Assembly: GCA_012934845.2 (NCBI GenBank)
Contig: WNNJ02000600.1
Location: 124,001 to 188,000 of the forward strand
Direction: 5' to 3'
DNA from: Pomphorhynchus laevis
Lineage: Eukaryota > Acanthocephala > Palaeacanthocephala > Echinorhynchida > Pomphorhynchidae
DNA length: 64,000 nt
Part shown: in pieces, positions 9,662 to 18,746 of the stretch
Numbering within the stretch: position 1 is the first letter of the stretch
How the letters are laid out: each line of letters opens with the position of its first letter
The notes under the pieces: model-generated
The model's input: only the letters and a program-made list of their open reading frames with translations
What the model was told of the DNA's origin: nothing
Databases searched by the model: none
Program-made: the position numbers and the translations under genes

Positions 9662-10891
9662 CTAGACAGAGCTAGGTGCAGGAAGGTTTCCCTTCCCGCC
9701 ACCAGCTCCGTCCAGGGTAGGTACTTGCCCCTGGGCAGCATCTTCATTTCCCCTTCTAGCCTTAGACTTTAACAGTTTCCCAATATTTAAGGGTTGGATG
9801 GGAGGATTGGCCGAAGCCCCCCTTTTCTTTGAAGGCGGTATTACTGCATTTATCGGAACAGACGGTGCCGTGAGGAGGGCACCGAGCAGAGACTTGACTA
9901 ATTCCTCAGTCTGTTTCTTATTCATAGCGGCACGGATGTCTATGGCTCTAAAGATGTCGGCGTCCGTCATTCTTGACCCGACGTTAGAAGGCAGGGCAGC
10001 TGCTTCGGAAAAAGAGGCCGGCTTCTTGGTAGCTGTTGAACAGAATTTGTTGGCGTAATCTTTGAAGACGTTACACCTCCTGCTCCAAGCAGGGTGACAC
10101 CCCCCACAGTTGGAGCAGGAAAGGAGGGCCGAGCATTTACAGCCGTCCATTACGGCTGGGCAGGATAAGGAGCTACACACCCCACATGTAGTCGGTAAGG
10201 TGCAGCTGGAAGCCCAATGCCCCCACTTATGGCACCGACTACAATGGGGGTATGTAAATTCTTCCCTGCCAACTATTTTAAAGGATAAATTGAAGCCCAA
10301 AAATGGGTTATTAGCAGATCTGACGAGTAACTCAGCTTGATCAATTGCCGCAGAACCGAAAGCGATCGTTAAGGGGAAGCCATTCTTTCCCATAAGTTGA
10401 CGAAAACTGGAAATATTGAACTTACTTTTTAGTAATGCAATATCCTCATTTTCAAGGTGGGCCGGGAGATTCGATATTTTGACCGAGGCCATGATTGGTT
10501 TTTGTTCAAACGATCCAAATTCGGACAAATTGGATTCAAAAAATACAGCATATCTTTTAAGATCCTCAGGCGAGGCGAAAGAAATTTTTATTTCTGATTC
10601 ACTGTATCGAACACAGTTAAAAACAACTCTATTTTTAAGTTCAGTAGAAAATTTCCTTAGGAAAATATTAAATAATGAATGTCTAGCAACGGGCTTTGAT
10701 ATCTTTATAATACCCAAATTTGTAAGTTTGGGAATGGGTGGAAGTAACCCTTCATCGTCACAAACAATAGAAACAGAACTAACCTTTTGCTTGCAGTGTG
10801 TATTATCTGAGAATACCTGATATTTTTCGTTGAATTTTGATTTTTCGTAAGGAATTTTGCTGGAATTGCAATTGCTTTGAACCTCCGACAT
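9662..10891 (-). CDS. LINE-J ORF1, gag-like zinc-knuckle protein
   Basis: A 409-aa open frame. Residues 1-100 are poorly conserved. Residues about 135-200 (MASVKISNLPAHLENEDIA...KIVGREEF) look like the RRM-like/gag region that precedes the knuckles in Jockey/I-group ORF1. A perfect CCHC knuckle CSRCHKWGHWASSC (C-x2-C-x4-H-x4-C) starts near residue 217, followed by further Cys-His groups (CGVC, CSNCGGCHPAWSRRC). The C-terminal third is basic and low in complexity. Such proteins coat element RNA in the cytoplasm. The start is the ATG only about 21 nt inside the element's 5' end, so the leader is very short. Confidence 0.88.
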   Translation of the reverse strand: MSEVQSNCNSSKIPYEKSKFNEKYQVFSDNTHCKQKVSSVSIVCDDEGLLPPIPKLTNLGIIKISKPVARHSLFNIFLRKFSTELKNRVVFNCVRYSESEIKISFASPEDLKRYAVFFESNLSEFGSFEQKPIMASVKISNLPAHLENEDIALLKSKFNISSFRQLMGKNGFPLTIAFGSAAIDQAELLVRSANNPFLGFNLSFKIVGREEFTYPHCSRCHKWGHWASSCTLPTTCGVCSSLSCPAVMDGCKCSALLSCSNCGGCHPAWSRRCNVFKDYANKFCSTATKKPASFSEAAALPSNVGSRMTDADIFRAIDIRAAMNKKQTEELVKSLLGALLTAPSVPINAVIPPSKKRGASANPPIQPLNIGKLLKSKARRGNEDAAQGQVPTLDGAGGGKGNLPAPSSV

Positions 10892-10912
10892 GTTATGAAA
10901 AAACTTATCATG

Positions 10913-11130
10913 GTCGGCTATTTAAATGCTCGCAATCTTATGGTACAGTTCTCTGAAATTAAATTCCTAGTAGCATCGAAACGTTTTGATGTATTTTGTT
11001 TGACCGGAACATGACTACATTTCAGAATTCCTAATGCTTGTGTTTCTATTCCTAACTATTTTCTAATACGGTCGAATCGCTCGTGTTGTAAACGTGGAGG
11101 TAAGGTAGCCGCATGTGAGGAATAGTATCC
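10913..11130 (+). mobile_element. CR1-like LINE, ORF2 endonuclease start, right flank of LINE-J
   Basis: The plus frame reads VGYLNARNLMVQFSEIKF, then FDVFCLTGT, and in a nearby frame SIPNYFLIRS and SCCKRGG. These match the first blocks of a CR1-type APE endonuclease ('NARSLxNKFDEIKxLV', 'DILCLTETW', 'IPGYxLIRxDR...RGGGVA'). It has drifted and carries a frame change. LINE-J inserted right at its first codons. Confidence 0.7.
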
Positions 11131-11289
11131 TTGTATCGATAATTTCAGCTATTTGCGACGAGATCGGATCGTCATTTGAAAATCTTGCTTATATTATTAT
11201 AATAAACAGCAACAAATGTGCTACAAGCTCGTTTCGCTTACAAAACATGATAAAAAACGTCAACAAAAAACGAATTCAATAAAAAGAAG

Positions 11290-12225
11290 TCGTAAATTTC
11301 TTCACTCGGCATCGACGGCTTTCTTGATAGCATCACTAGATATTCTACGAGAGATATTCAGGCACATTAGTGCATTCCACTCATTAATTACGCTGGTTGC
11401 AAATCGATAGTGAGCAGGAATACTTGTAGTAGGCTTTATTAATTTCCAGACATGTCCACGAGTTTCTCGTCTATCATTCGCGGATAGTAAGCGGGAGGGA
11501 CCTCCAAAGCCATCGAAATCAATTTTGATTGCAGTTGTTTAATCAATAGCCGATCTGCGATATTTTAAGGTGCCGAGACGTATAGATGTCAAACGTTCAG
11601 CAAATCTCTAATTGGAGAAATTTGGAATCATGCACAACCTTTTACATAACAAATTCTCAATGTCACGGGATTCTATTAAAGTCTGTGGATAAGTTACAGG
11701 TAAATCGTATTCAAGGATGTGTAGAATATATGAGCAAAATAATAGCTTGAACATTGATAGACTTGCCCATCAAAAGACTTAATAAACATCCATAAAATAC
11801 GATAGCTTTGATTACAAATATATCCGACACCCATTTTTAGGCATGTCAGATCATCTTGAAGGATCTTAATGTCCCTCCCATCTCTAATACCCGCAATATC
11901 TTAATATCGTCAGCATACATAACGACATCAGAACGAATTTTTTTATATAGTGTGGACATTAGATTTAAACTACTGGTCATCATCACATCAAGATCTTTGA
12001 ATTCACTTACTTGGCTTATCTGAATCAAACCTATATGATACGATGAGTTGAGTAAATAACCAATGGACATGTGCGCAAATTTATAAGGGTTAGCCCTAAA
12101 ACCATTTTCCGACACCCATTTTTAGGCATGTCAGATCATCTTGAAGGATCTTAATGTCCCTCCCATCTCTAATACCCGCCATATCTTAATATCGTCAGCA
12201 TACATAATGACATCAGAACGAATTA
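11290..12225 (-). mobile_element. CR1/Jockey LINE fragment, RT palm to C-terminus, with internal duplication
   Basis: Minus strand. DVVMYADDIKILR (RT motif C) is followed by SENGFRANPYKFAHM (motif D region), then at 11470-11300 the C-terminal block TRGHVWKL...FATSVINEWNAL. About 117 bp around motif C are duplicated: 11824-11940 and 12107-12224 are near-identical, so motif C appears twice. Stops are present throughout. Its 5' boundary adjoins LINE-A copy 2. Confidence 0.7.
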
Positions 12226-12338
12226 CCGATGGGGAGCATTGACAAGAAAATTTATAACTGTACCAGCAAATTACAATTATTCCTGTCAGTTCCGCTCGCT
12301 ACGCTCGCGGATTGAGCTCAATCTATCGATAAAAGGTC

Positions 12339-13664
12339 ATGCCTAAAAAAGCGCGATCTCAGATCCCTGTTCCTGATCAACAATCTTCCACATCTGAATG
12401 CAATGATGGTTATACCAACTTTGAAGTTGGATGTGATTCCAAAGATTGCGATGTATGGACACTTGTTCGTGTTAAAATATCCGACCACTCGGTGTATAAA
12501 CGTAAACATTTCACTTGCGGTTTTTGTACATCAGTACGACTACTACAGTTATCCTGCTCATCTACTCCTGTATCACACACTACCACTCAGACCAATGCTG
12601 TTTTAGATGTTTCCCTCGCATCAACACCTGACTTCGCATCATATAATCCCATTATTGAACCTACTCTCTCACACACTCCTCGTTCAACTACGTACCAAAC
12701 TTCCATTAATCTTTATCATTCTAACAATGCTAACGGCAAAGCTTTTCATCTCGTACCTCCTCTTTCCTATTCCTCCCCCAATCTAAATAAATCTCAAACT
12801 TCTTTATTCTCCTCACGAACTCCTTACTCGACCCCCCCTGTATCACCTCTCAATAATTTACACCCTTCCATCAAAATCATTTCCAGTAACATTTCCGATC
12901 AACTAATTCAACACTCCATTCCTGTCACTCATGCCCCAACCTATTTTAATTCTCCTTACTCTACCTCCCACGTAACACTTCCCAATAAGTTACATCCTTC
13001 ATTTAAAATCATATCCAGTCACATCTCTGATCAACCGATTCAACACCCCGCTCCTGTCACACTTGCTCCAACCAATATTAATTCTTTATCAAGCACCCCT
13101 GTCATTTCCACTTCTATCTGCTCATCTACCTCGACTCCAACCAGCTCTGTCCGTCCACCACTTCCACGAAATCGTTTTCCTTCGCGCGATCGCTGTATAA
13201 TCATATCAAACTTAAAGCTTTCCGAATCTGCTTCTCCACAATCTCGCCTCGATGATGATGTATCTGCTTTCAGGTCTATCCTAGCAACCATTCTTCCTGA
13301 TGATAACCCATCACTCTTCAATAATATCGCTCCTGTATCCTTTATTCGTTTAAACAAATCCACTAAATCCAATCATCTCAGTCCTCCACTCTTAAAAATC
13401 GTTTTCCGACATAGTTCACATGCCTCTTCAGTACTCTCCCAACGTTTTAAACTTCTTACCACTTCATCTACTTGCCGTATCTTTCCTGACCGCTCCCCTT
13501 CTGATATTGCCCAGCTCAATTTAGCTCGCATTGAAAAACATCGACGTGAAACAAACGGCGAGTCATCCTTATCTATACGTAAAATCAACGGAAATTTTCA
13601 CGTTCTTCACACAAGGCCAAAAATTCGATGGCGTACCATCTCTCCCCCTTGTCTTCTTCGCTAG
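12339..13664 (+). CDS. LINE-A ORF1, PHD-like zinc motif protein (intact)
   Basis: A 441-aa frame without interruption: MPKKARSQIPVPDQQ, then a Cys motif CDSKDCDVWT...FTCGFC at about residues 31-65 resembling a PHD/treble-clef finger. A long Ser/Thr/Pro-rich middle follows, with an internal repeat (NNLHPSIKIISSNISDQ near 167 and NKLHPSFKIISSHISDQ near 215). The C-terminal domain holds DRCIIISNLKLSES, FRSILATILP, FIRLNKSTKSN, FPDRSPSDIAQLN and NGESSLSIRKINGN. It ends 37 nt inside ORF2. Retention of an open frame of this length beside a decayed ORF2 is notable. The function is presumably RNA binding, inferred from position only. Confidence 0.85.
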   Translation: MPKKARSQIPVPDQQSSTSECNDGYTNFEVGCDSKDCDVWTLVRVKISDHSVYKRKHFTCGFCTSVRLLQLSCSSTPVSHTTTQTNAVLDVSLASTPDFASYNPIIEPTLSHTPRSTTYQTSINLYHSNNANGKAFHLVPPLSYSSPNLNKSQTSLFSSRTPYSTPPVSPLNNLHPSIKIISSNISDQLIQHSIPVTHAPTYFNSPYSTSHVTLPNKLHPSFKIISSHISDQPIQHPAPVTLAPTNINSLSSTPVISTSICSSTSTPTSSVRPPLPRNRFPSRDRCIIISNLKLSESASPQSRLDDDVSAFRSILATILPDDNPSLFNNIAPVSFIRLNKSTKSNHLSPPLLKIVFRHSSHASSVLSQRFKLLTTSSTCRIFPDRSPSDIAQLNLARIEKHRRETNGESSLSIRKINGNFHVLHTRPKIRWRTISPPCLLR

Positions 13665-15096
13665 TCGATCTCGCTCCTAAGCATACTTTTCGTCTTAGTC
13701 TATTCAATACTCGCTCCATTCTTCATAAAGCTGATATGCTTCTCGATATCTTCAATGAATTATCTATCGATATTCTCTGCAATACCGAATCCTGGCACTA
13801 TGACTCCGACGATCTTGCTATTCGTCGTCTATGTCGCTCTGGTTGTTCTCTAGTTGAATCAGCTCGTCAAATTACATCTCATACATCTACTGCGTCTAAC
13901 CATGGCGGTATTGTTGCCATTGCTCGTCACCCAATGTCTTTACGTAAAATCAACGTTAACATCCGTTACACTTCGTTCTAATTACTCATATGCAGATTAT
14001 CAACGCCTTTCCCTCTGGAACTTGTGATTGTATACCGTCCAGGATCAGTTGCCTTATCACGTATCTTCTTTAACGACCTTGCAGATCTAATGTCTCACTG
14101 TTCATTGTCTTATACTCCTTCTTTTGTTCTCGGTGACTTTGAGATTCGTCTTGATCGCCCGTCTGACTCTGACTCTATCACTTTAACTAATCTTTTTTTT
14201 CTGATTTTAACTATAAATTACTTTCAACAAGCCCAACTCATATTCTCGGCGGTGCTCTCGACATCATTGCTGTTCCTAACTGCTTCAATGACTATACCTC
14301 CTTGTCAATTACTGATCCTGGTTTGTCCGATCATTTCCTTGTCACTCTTACTCTTACTCGTCCCCATCCTCATTCTCCGCCTTTACCATTATCTATACCA
14401 AGTCGACCCTGGAAGCTTCTCGATATCCCTATTCTCTGCACAGCCTTACTCAATTCTTCACTCTTTTCACTTCCTCTTAACTATCTCTCTCCCGATGATC
14501 TCTGCATTCTGTTTGATTCTGAACTTACGTCGATCCTCAATAACCTTCTACCTAGTCGACTTCGACGTTCCCAGCGCTTGCGCCATGCTCCCTGGTTCGA
14601 TTCTGACTGTAGTCTTTCTAAGCGTCGACTCCGTCACTCTTTTCGTATGTATAAACGCTTTCTTCTATTTTCCAACTCACCTAAATCCACTCTTCTTCCC
14701 CTACAACGCATCGTCAACGCAGCTGTCCGAATTCTCCTCCGTCTTAGTCGTTTTGATCACACATTTTACCATCTTGCTTCTCTCGATTTGCCTACAATTT
14801 ATTGTCGTGTTCAAATTCGTCTTCTTATCGTTGCTTTCCGCCTTGTAACTTTTCATACCCCTTCATTTCTCAACCTTCCTTTTCTTGATAATTCCCGTCC
14901 TGTTTACTGTTCCTTGCGTTCCTGTAATTCCCTTCTTTTACATGTCCCAAACTACTCTACCTCATTTGGACTCCGCTCCTTCCTGGTGGCTGCTCCTCTA
15001 TCGTGGAATCATCTGCCCATTCATATACGCCAATCAACTTCCCTGCAGTGCTTCAAACGACAAATCCGATCCCATTTTAACAATTTAACTGCTTGA
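13628..15096 (+). pseudogene. LINE-A copy 2 ORF2, endonuclease fused to C-terminal tail, RT core missing
   Basis: The endonuclease opens MAYHLSPLSSS...LSLFNTRSILHKAD, ILCNTESWH and SNHGGIVAIARHP. A frameshift near 13975 leads to VYRPGSVAL and FVLGDFEIRLDRPS (GDFN reads GDFE). Another near 14200 leads to ITDPGLSDHFLVTL and APWFDSDCSLSKRRLRHSF. The frame then jumps without a stop to NSPKSTLLPLQRIVNAAVRILL and the C-terminal block FGLRSFLVAAPLSWNHLP. Relative to copy 1 the whole RT palm (motifs 0-E, roughly 1.1-1.3 kb) is gone and the junction is in frame (264-aa frame 14302-15096). Such a copy could move only in trans. Confidence 0.82.
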
Positions 15097-15164
15097 CTTT
15101 CTCATTTTTGTTTGTGGACTTGTAAGCGTACAGCTTGTACGCATTTGCCACATTAAATAAATTT

Positions 15165-15700
15165 GTATTATTATATAGACCATTAAAAGAAGTGGGGAGA
15201 TAACAGCACCATGTGGAACGCCAGAATGAATAGCGAATGAGGTGGACATATCTGCACCTACACGTACTATGAAAGAGCGTGAATTTAAGTAATTTGCAAT
15301 CCAGGCGACACATTGGACAAACACTAAGTGACCTTAATTTGTAAATAAGGCGATTATGGGGAACTGAATCGAAAGCACGAGAGAAATCTACGAAAAATAT
15401 ATCCGATTAAACTCGTGCATCTAATGCAGACTGCCATGAGTTACAAGAAACCAAAAGGTTACTTATTGTTGATCTATTTGGTCTGAAACCATGTTGTGAG
15501 TTAGTCAGTTTATTGTTGCTTTCCAAATCAGAAAATATGTTTTTGACTATTAGCTTTTCAAGCAACTTACAAATAATATACGACGAGGCAACTGGGAGGT
15601 AGTTCTTACATTATTGTCGTTCTCTTTTTTATACACTGGAACTACAATGGACTCGTTCCAACATGAATGAATTCGAGATTGCAGAATAGAAAACTAAAAC
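15165..15700 (-). mobile_element. CR1-like LINE fragment, RT fingers/palm
   Basis: In sense (minus) order: NYLPVASSYIICKLLEKLIV, NNKLTNSQHGFRPNRSTIS, DIFFVDFSRAFDSVPHNRL (motif A), WIANYLNSRSFIVRVG and HSGVPHGAVISPLLLMVY (motif B, PQG reads PHG). This is clear CR1/Jockey-type RT with a few stops and frame changes. Endonuclease and C-terminus are absent. It abuts LINE-A copy 2 at one end and copy 3 at the other. Confidence 0.78.
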
Positions 15701-15717
15701 ATACGGAAAACATTTGA

Positions 15718-16710
15718 GAAGATTTATTTAGGCGGATGAATGCGACAGGAGAGATGTTGTTGAAAAAGAATGGTTTATCCGCAGGAACAAGATACGAGAG
15801 GATGGATCTGAATGCGGAAACATCGTGGTCGAGACGTGCTTGTGGAGATAAAGAGGTGGAATGAGTGATATTAGTGACAATGACGCAACGATCGCGAGAA
15901 GGAAAGCGTTTCCGTTAAGGAGGACGAGTAACGTGAGTTGGTGAGATCACGATAGGAGAGCTTGGAGTTGTGGATATCAAGAAAGGAGGTTTGACAGCGG
16001 AACACAAAGAGGATTTGGATAATAGAGAGGGTAGTGAGCGATGTGAGGAAAGGTTATGAGTGGAAGGATTGTAGAGGTTGGTGGTGGTGATTTTGATTGA
16101 GGGATGTAGGTTATTGAGAAACGATACAGAAGGGAAGATACGGGGGTGTCGTGATGTGAAGACATGGGATTAGAAGTGCTTGTGATGACAGGATCAGTGG
16201 GTTGACAAAGGATATCAGAAACGACTGGGGTGGTTTGAGTAGACACGTTGGAGGTAGATATGTTCTTATGGGAGAGGTCGCGTAAGAGTTTGTTGGCACA
16301 AAAGCCGCATAGGAAGTCTTCTTTAGACTTACTGCTGTCGCATGTGATTATAGTCTAGACGCTGCAGTCGTGTGTCGAGCACTGTACTTGTAGTTGAGCA
16401 CAGTTGGTGTCAGTCGTAGCTGTCTTCTTACGCCCTCCCATCGACGTCCTTGTGCGTTAAAACTGTTAAATTTGCTGGATTGATCTGGAACTGGATTGAT
16501 CTGGAACTGGATTGATCTGGACCTGGATTGATTTGGAACTGAATTGATCTGGAACTGGATTGATTGTTTGTACTGATCGGGATTGTATGTACTTAACAGG
16601 ATTGATTGTATGTACTGATTGTATATACTGGATGAACTGGATTGATTGTATGTATTGATCTGGAACTGGATTGATCTGGAATGTATTTATTTTAGATCTC
16701 AAACTTTTTT
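15718..16710 (-). mobile_element. LINE-A copy 3, 5' UTR and ORF1 N-terminal part
   Basis: Minus strand, homologous to 5.4-6.2 kb: PHD-like Cys motif region (about 16290-16400), Ser/Thr-rich middle, and C-terminal blocks down to the FIRLNKSS region near 15720, where it stops. It lacks the 1-nt deletion shared by copies 1 and 4 but has its own stop nearby. The 5' UTR (16443-16710) is expanded into a tandem array. A piece of ORF1 C-terminus in the opposite orientation (16725-16990) adjoins it head to head. Confidence 0.78.
16477..16564 (-). repeat. 16-bp tandem array in LINE-A 5' UTR
   Basis: The unit ggattgatctggaact repeats about 5.5 times with single-base variants. Degenerate ggattgattgtatgtac-like units follow to about 16690. 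Copy 1 has only about two units (6150-6180), and copy 4 has a different short repeat (gatcgttgta, 56640-56710). The array sits where a LINE internal promoter would be. Confidence 0.8.
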
Positions 16711-16724
16711 AATGTCATCTTTTT

Positions 16725-16990
16725 CAACGTCATCTCTCCTGTTGCATTCATCGACCTAAACAAATCTTCTCAATATAATCCTTCTCACCCCCTTCTGAAA
16801 ATTGCTTTCAATTTTTCGCTCTCACGCGTCCTCTGCCCTCTTCAAACGATATAAACTCATATCCTCTTAAAAATTCGCATTTTCACCGATCGCATTCCCT
16901 TCGAAATTGCTCAACTATCTTATGCCCGCATATAAAACGCCGTAGCGAGGAAAACGGCGAAAAATCTCTCTCCATCCGTGTCTTTCCGGG
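16725..16990 (+). mobile_element. LINE-A fragment, ORF1 C-terminal domain
   Basis: Plus strand. The translation shows ISPVAFIDLNKSSQYNPS, HASSAL-like and TDRIPFEIAQL-like blocks and ENGEKSLSIRVF, matching the C-terminal domain of LINE-A ORF1 with frameshifts. It overlaps in content with the end of copy 3 (both contain the FIRLNKSSQ block), so they are two pieces joined head to head, or a 5' inversion of the twin-priming kind. Confidence 0.65.
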
Positions 16991-17040
16991 CACGGGTTCT
17001 GATCTTGTGGATTTTTGGTAACAAATACATACGCCCTTGT

Positions 17041-18300
17041 TTTAAATTAGTTTTTACCATTTGCTTGAAAGATTATTATCCACAGCATTTTTCATTATGG
17101 CTTCAATAGCACGATTTATCTCTTCCAGACTAACGGCTTTATATGTGGGCGTAGATAGTTGTCGTGTAGCTTCTGTGATATAATCATCGTAAGACCAAAT
17201 TACGACATTTCCACCTTTATTACAAGAAGGCGAGGAAACAGGAATATTTATTTGATTAGAAAAATCCAATATTTCGACGGCACTACGGCACGTCATCTTC
17301 AGGGTTGTATGTTTATTAGTTATCAAACTTTTTTTAGGGTAACGCCATCTGAAGATGACGTACCGTAGTGCCGTCGAAATATTGGATTTTTCTAATCAAA
17401 TTAATATTCCTGTTTCCTCGCCTTCTTGTAATAATTCGGATTGGAAACGAATTTTCTCTATTTTCATCTTTGTCAGCAGGCTTTATTACAATGTCGTGGT
17501 TCTCTTGAAGTTGTTTAAGCTCTAAGAGTTCATCCTTTGACATGTTGCGGGAAAAGTCTGTGTTTGGACACAAAGTTTCGTATTTTAAGATATTTGGATG
17601 TTTTCGAAGTAAGGCAATCATTGTTGCTTTTAAGTTGTCCTTTTCGACGGGACGAAAAATATCTCTTGTACACCGCTTTATAGAGTCGAACAACTCCTCG
17701 CGATTAAATTCTCGTTTACAATTGACAAACCAAAACCCATATTCAGAACGCGTTGTCGAACTGGAGTAATATTGTACGTGGACAGATTTATTATTGCGTC
17801 TCGTGGATGTTCGTTTATGTAAGTATGATGTCGTTTATGTTTTCGTCTATTCGAACGTGGAATAATATTTTCTAACTCTGTGATAGATACCCGTCTGCCG
17901 TTTTGACGCTTAAGATTTGAACATTTGCTTCTCATCAGTTTTTTATATAGCGGTGTATCGATATCAAATCGGTTGACGTTATTGACATATGGATAAAGGT
18001 TTCCTAGAATGTTAATCAGGGTGTGCTCATCATTATTAATTGCGCGGCGGAAGCGTGTTTCGAGTGCAGTTGGTTTCGCTTTTGGTATAAGTTTCCAATT
18101 AATCGCCAAAGATGTTTTTATTCGCAACCCTTTTGGTGTAAGACTTTTTGATATGCAGAATTGTAGATATTGGGCGTGTGCAAGGCATGATCTGAGAGTT
18201 TTTGTAGATTGAAATTCGTTAGAACAGTTATAATTTTTCCAGTTATAATTTTTCCAGTTATAATTTTGTAGATGGTGAGCTGTCAAAAGCATCATTTATA
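17041..18300 (-). mobile_element. PLE-1: canonical Penelope-like element, N-terminal half
   Basis: Sense on minus. 18295-17678 codes for the PLE N-terminal region (AINWKLIPKAKPTALE, DAIINLSTYNITPVRQRVLN). 17693-17470 continues with MSKDELLELKQLQENHDIVI and KPADK, and 17228-17054 with GGNVVIWSYDDYITEATRQL, the start of the PLE reverse transcriptase. A 240-bp inverted-repeat insertion (17226-17470) splits the KPADK/GG motif. The RT palm with catalytic Asp residues is missing here. The matching C-terminal half lies just upstream in sense (18747-19630), i.e. in tandem order. Confidence 0.75.
17226..17470. repeat. inverted repeat with PLE terminal motif, inserted in PLE-1
   Basis: Arms 17226-17304 and 17349-17445 are inverted copies (gcgaggaaacaggaatatt, then gattagaaaaatccaatatt, then tcgacggcactacgg). 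Each carries ctgaagatgacgt...gccgtcgaaa, a CUGANGA...GAAA-like motif. A third copy of one arm lies at 61826-61935. Such inverted, hammerhead-bearing repeats are known at the pseudo-LTR ends of PLEs. This one interrupts the PLE-1 RT frame. Confidence 0.7.
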
Positions 18301-18746
18301 TTTTGATGTTGTGTAGTATCAACCATCGCCGTTGATCTGGAATCAGATCGAGACTTTCTACATCAAGCAGATCACCCTCGATAATGGTTGTTTTTACGGT
18401 ATGATTCGGATATTGAGCACAATGTTCGACAACTCCATCCGTGTTGAAGGTCAATCCTCTGGTAAAATAATCGCCTAAGATGAATAAAAACATCTTTGGC
18501 GATTAATTGGAAAGTTATACCAAAAGCGAAACGAACTGCACTCGAATCCGAGATTCGAGCAGTCGCTCGAATGAACTCTGAACGGGTCGAGCTGACCCGT
18601 ATAGAGTTCATTTGTATATATCCAATTATGAAAATACACCAGCTGATTGAAGAGACAAAGAGAAACTCTTTAACGTTTCGGCTTTCGCCTTTTTCAATCT
18701 AGAACACAAAAACACGTTAATGGTACAAGTCTGCTAATCAAATATA
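18300..18746. repeat. PLE-1 tandem junction with inverted N-terminal copy
   Basis: 18486-18560 (+) is a reverse-complement copy of 18060-18130 and translates as AINWKVIPKAKRTALE on the plus strand, the same PLE N-terminal segment seen on minus below it. A hammerhead-like motif (minus, 18673-18700: attgaaaaaggcg...gccgaaac) follows. The segment sits between the 3' end of one PLE (18747 upwards) and the 5' part of the next. This is the partial-tandem, inverted-tail arrangement known for PLE pseudo-LTRs. Confidence 0.6.

Larger units (their letters stand above)
6983..10912 (-). mobile_element. LINE-J, complete APE-type LINE with both ORFs open
   Basis: A 3.93-kb non-LTR retrotransposon, sense on the minus strand. 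It is bounded by an exact 15-bp direct repeat gtcggctatttaaat at 6968-6982 and 10913-10927. Parts: about 21 nt of 5' UTR, ORF1 (10891-9662), a 33-nt gap, ORF2 (9628-7154), and a 3' UTR of about 170 nt ending in a short ttta repeat. The Cys-His ORF1 together with an APE/RT ORF2 lacking RNase H fits the Jockey/R1/I assemblage; the clade is not fixed. The perfect TSD and open ORFs indicate a recent insertion. A degenerate 3' end of the same family lies at about 59230-59475. Confidence 0.92.
12226..15163 (+). mobile_element. LINE-A copy 2, intact ORF1, RT-deleted ORF2
   Basis: A plus-strand copy of the family at 2.15-6.2 kb. It has a short 5' segment with a small GC-rich palindrome (ctcgctacgctcgcgg, about 12298), an uninterrupted ORF1 (12339-13664), ORF2 from 13628 with the RT core removed, and a 3' UTR with the same stem-loop and the ending cgcatttgccac...ttaaataaat (to about 15163). 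The length is about 2.9 kb instead of about 4 kb. It diverges clearly from copy 1 at protein level, so it is a separate subfamily. Confidence 0.85.

Noticed and set aside
14024-14848. 274-aa hydrophobic 'membrane protein'
   Set aside because: It begins in the LINE-A endonuclease frame (VYRPGS, LGDFEIRL) then runs out of frame; the Leu/Ile-rich part is an artefact of reading the C-terminal region in a wrong frame.
16477-16564. CRISPR-like direct repeats
   Set aside because: Units are contiguous without spacers, in a eukaryotic LINE 5' UTR.
16466-16702. repeat protein with NPVPDQ units on minus
   Set aside because: It is the translation of the 16-bp 5' UTR array of LINE-A; no start context or conservation.
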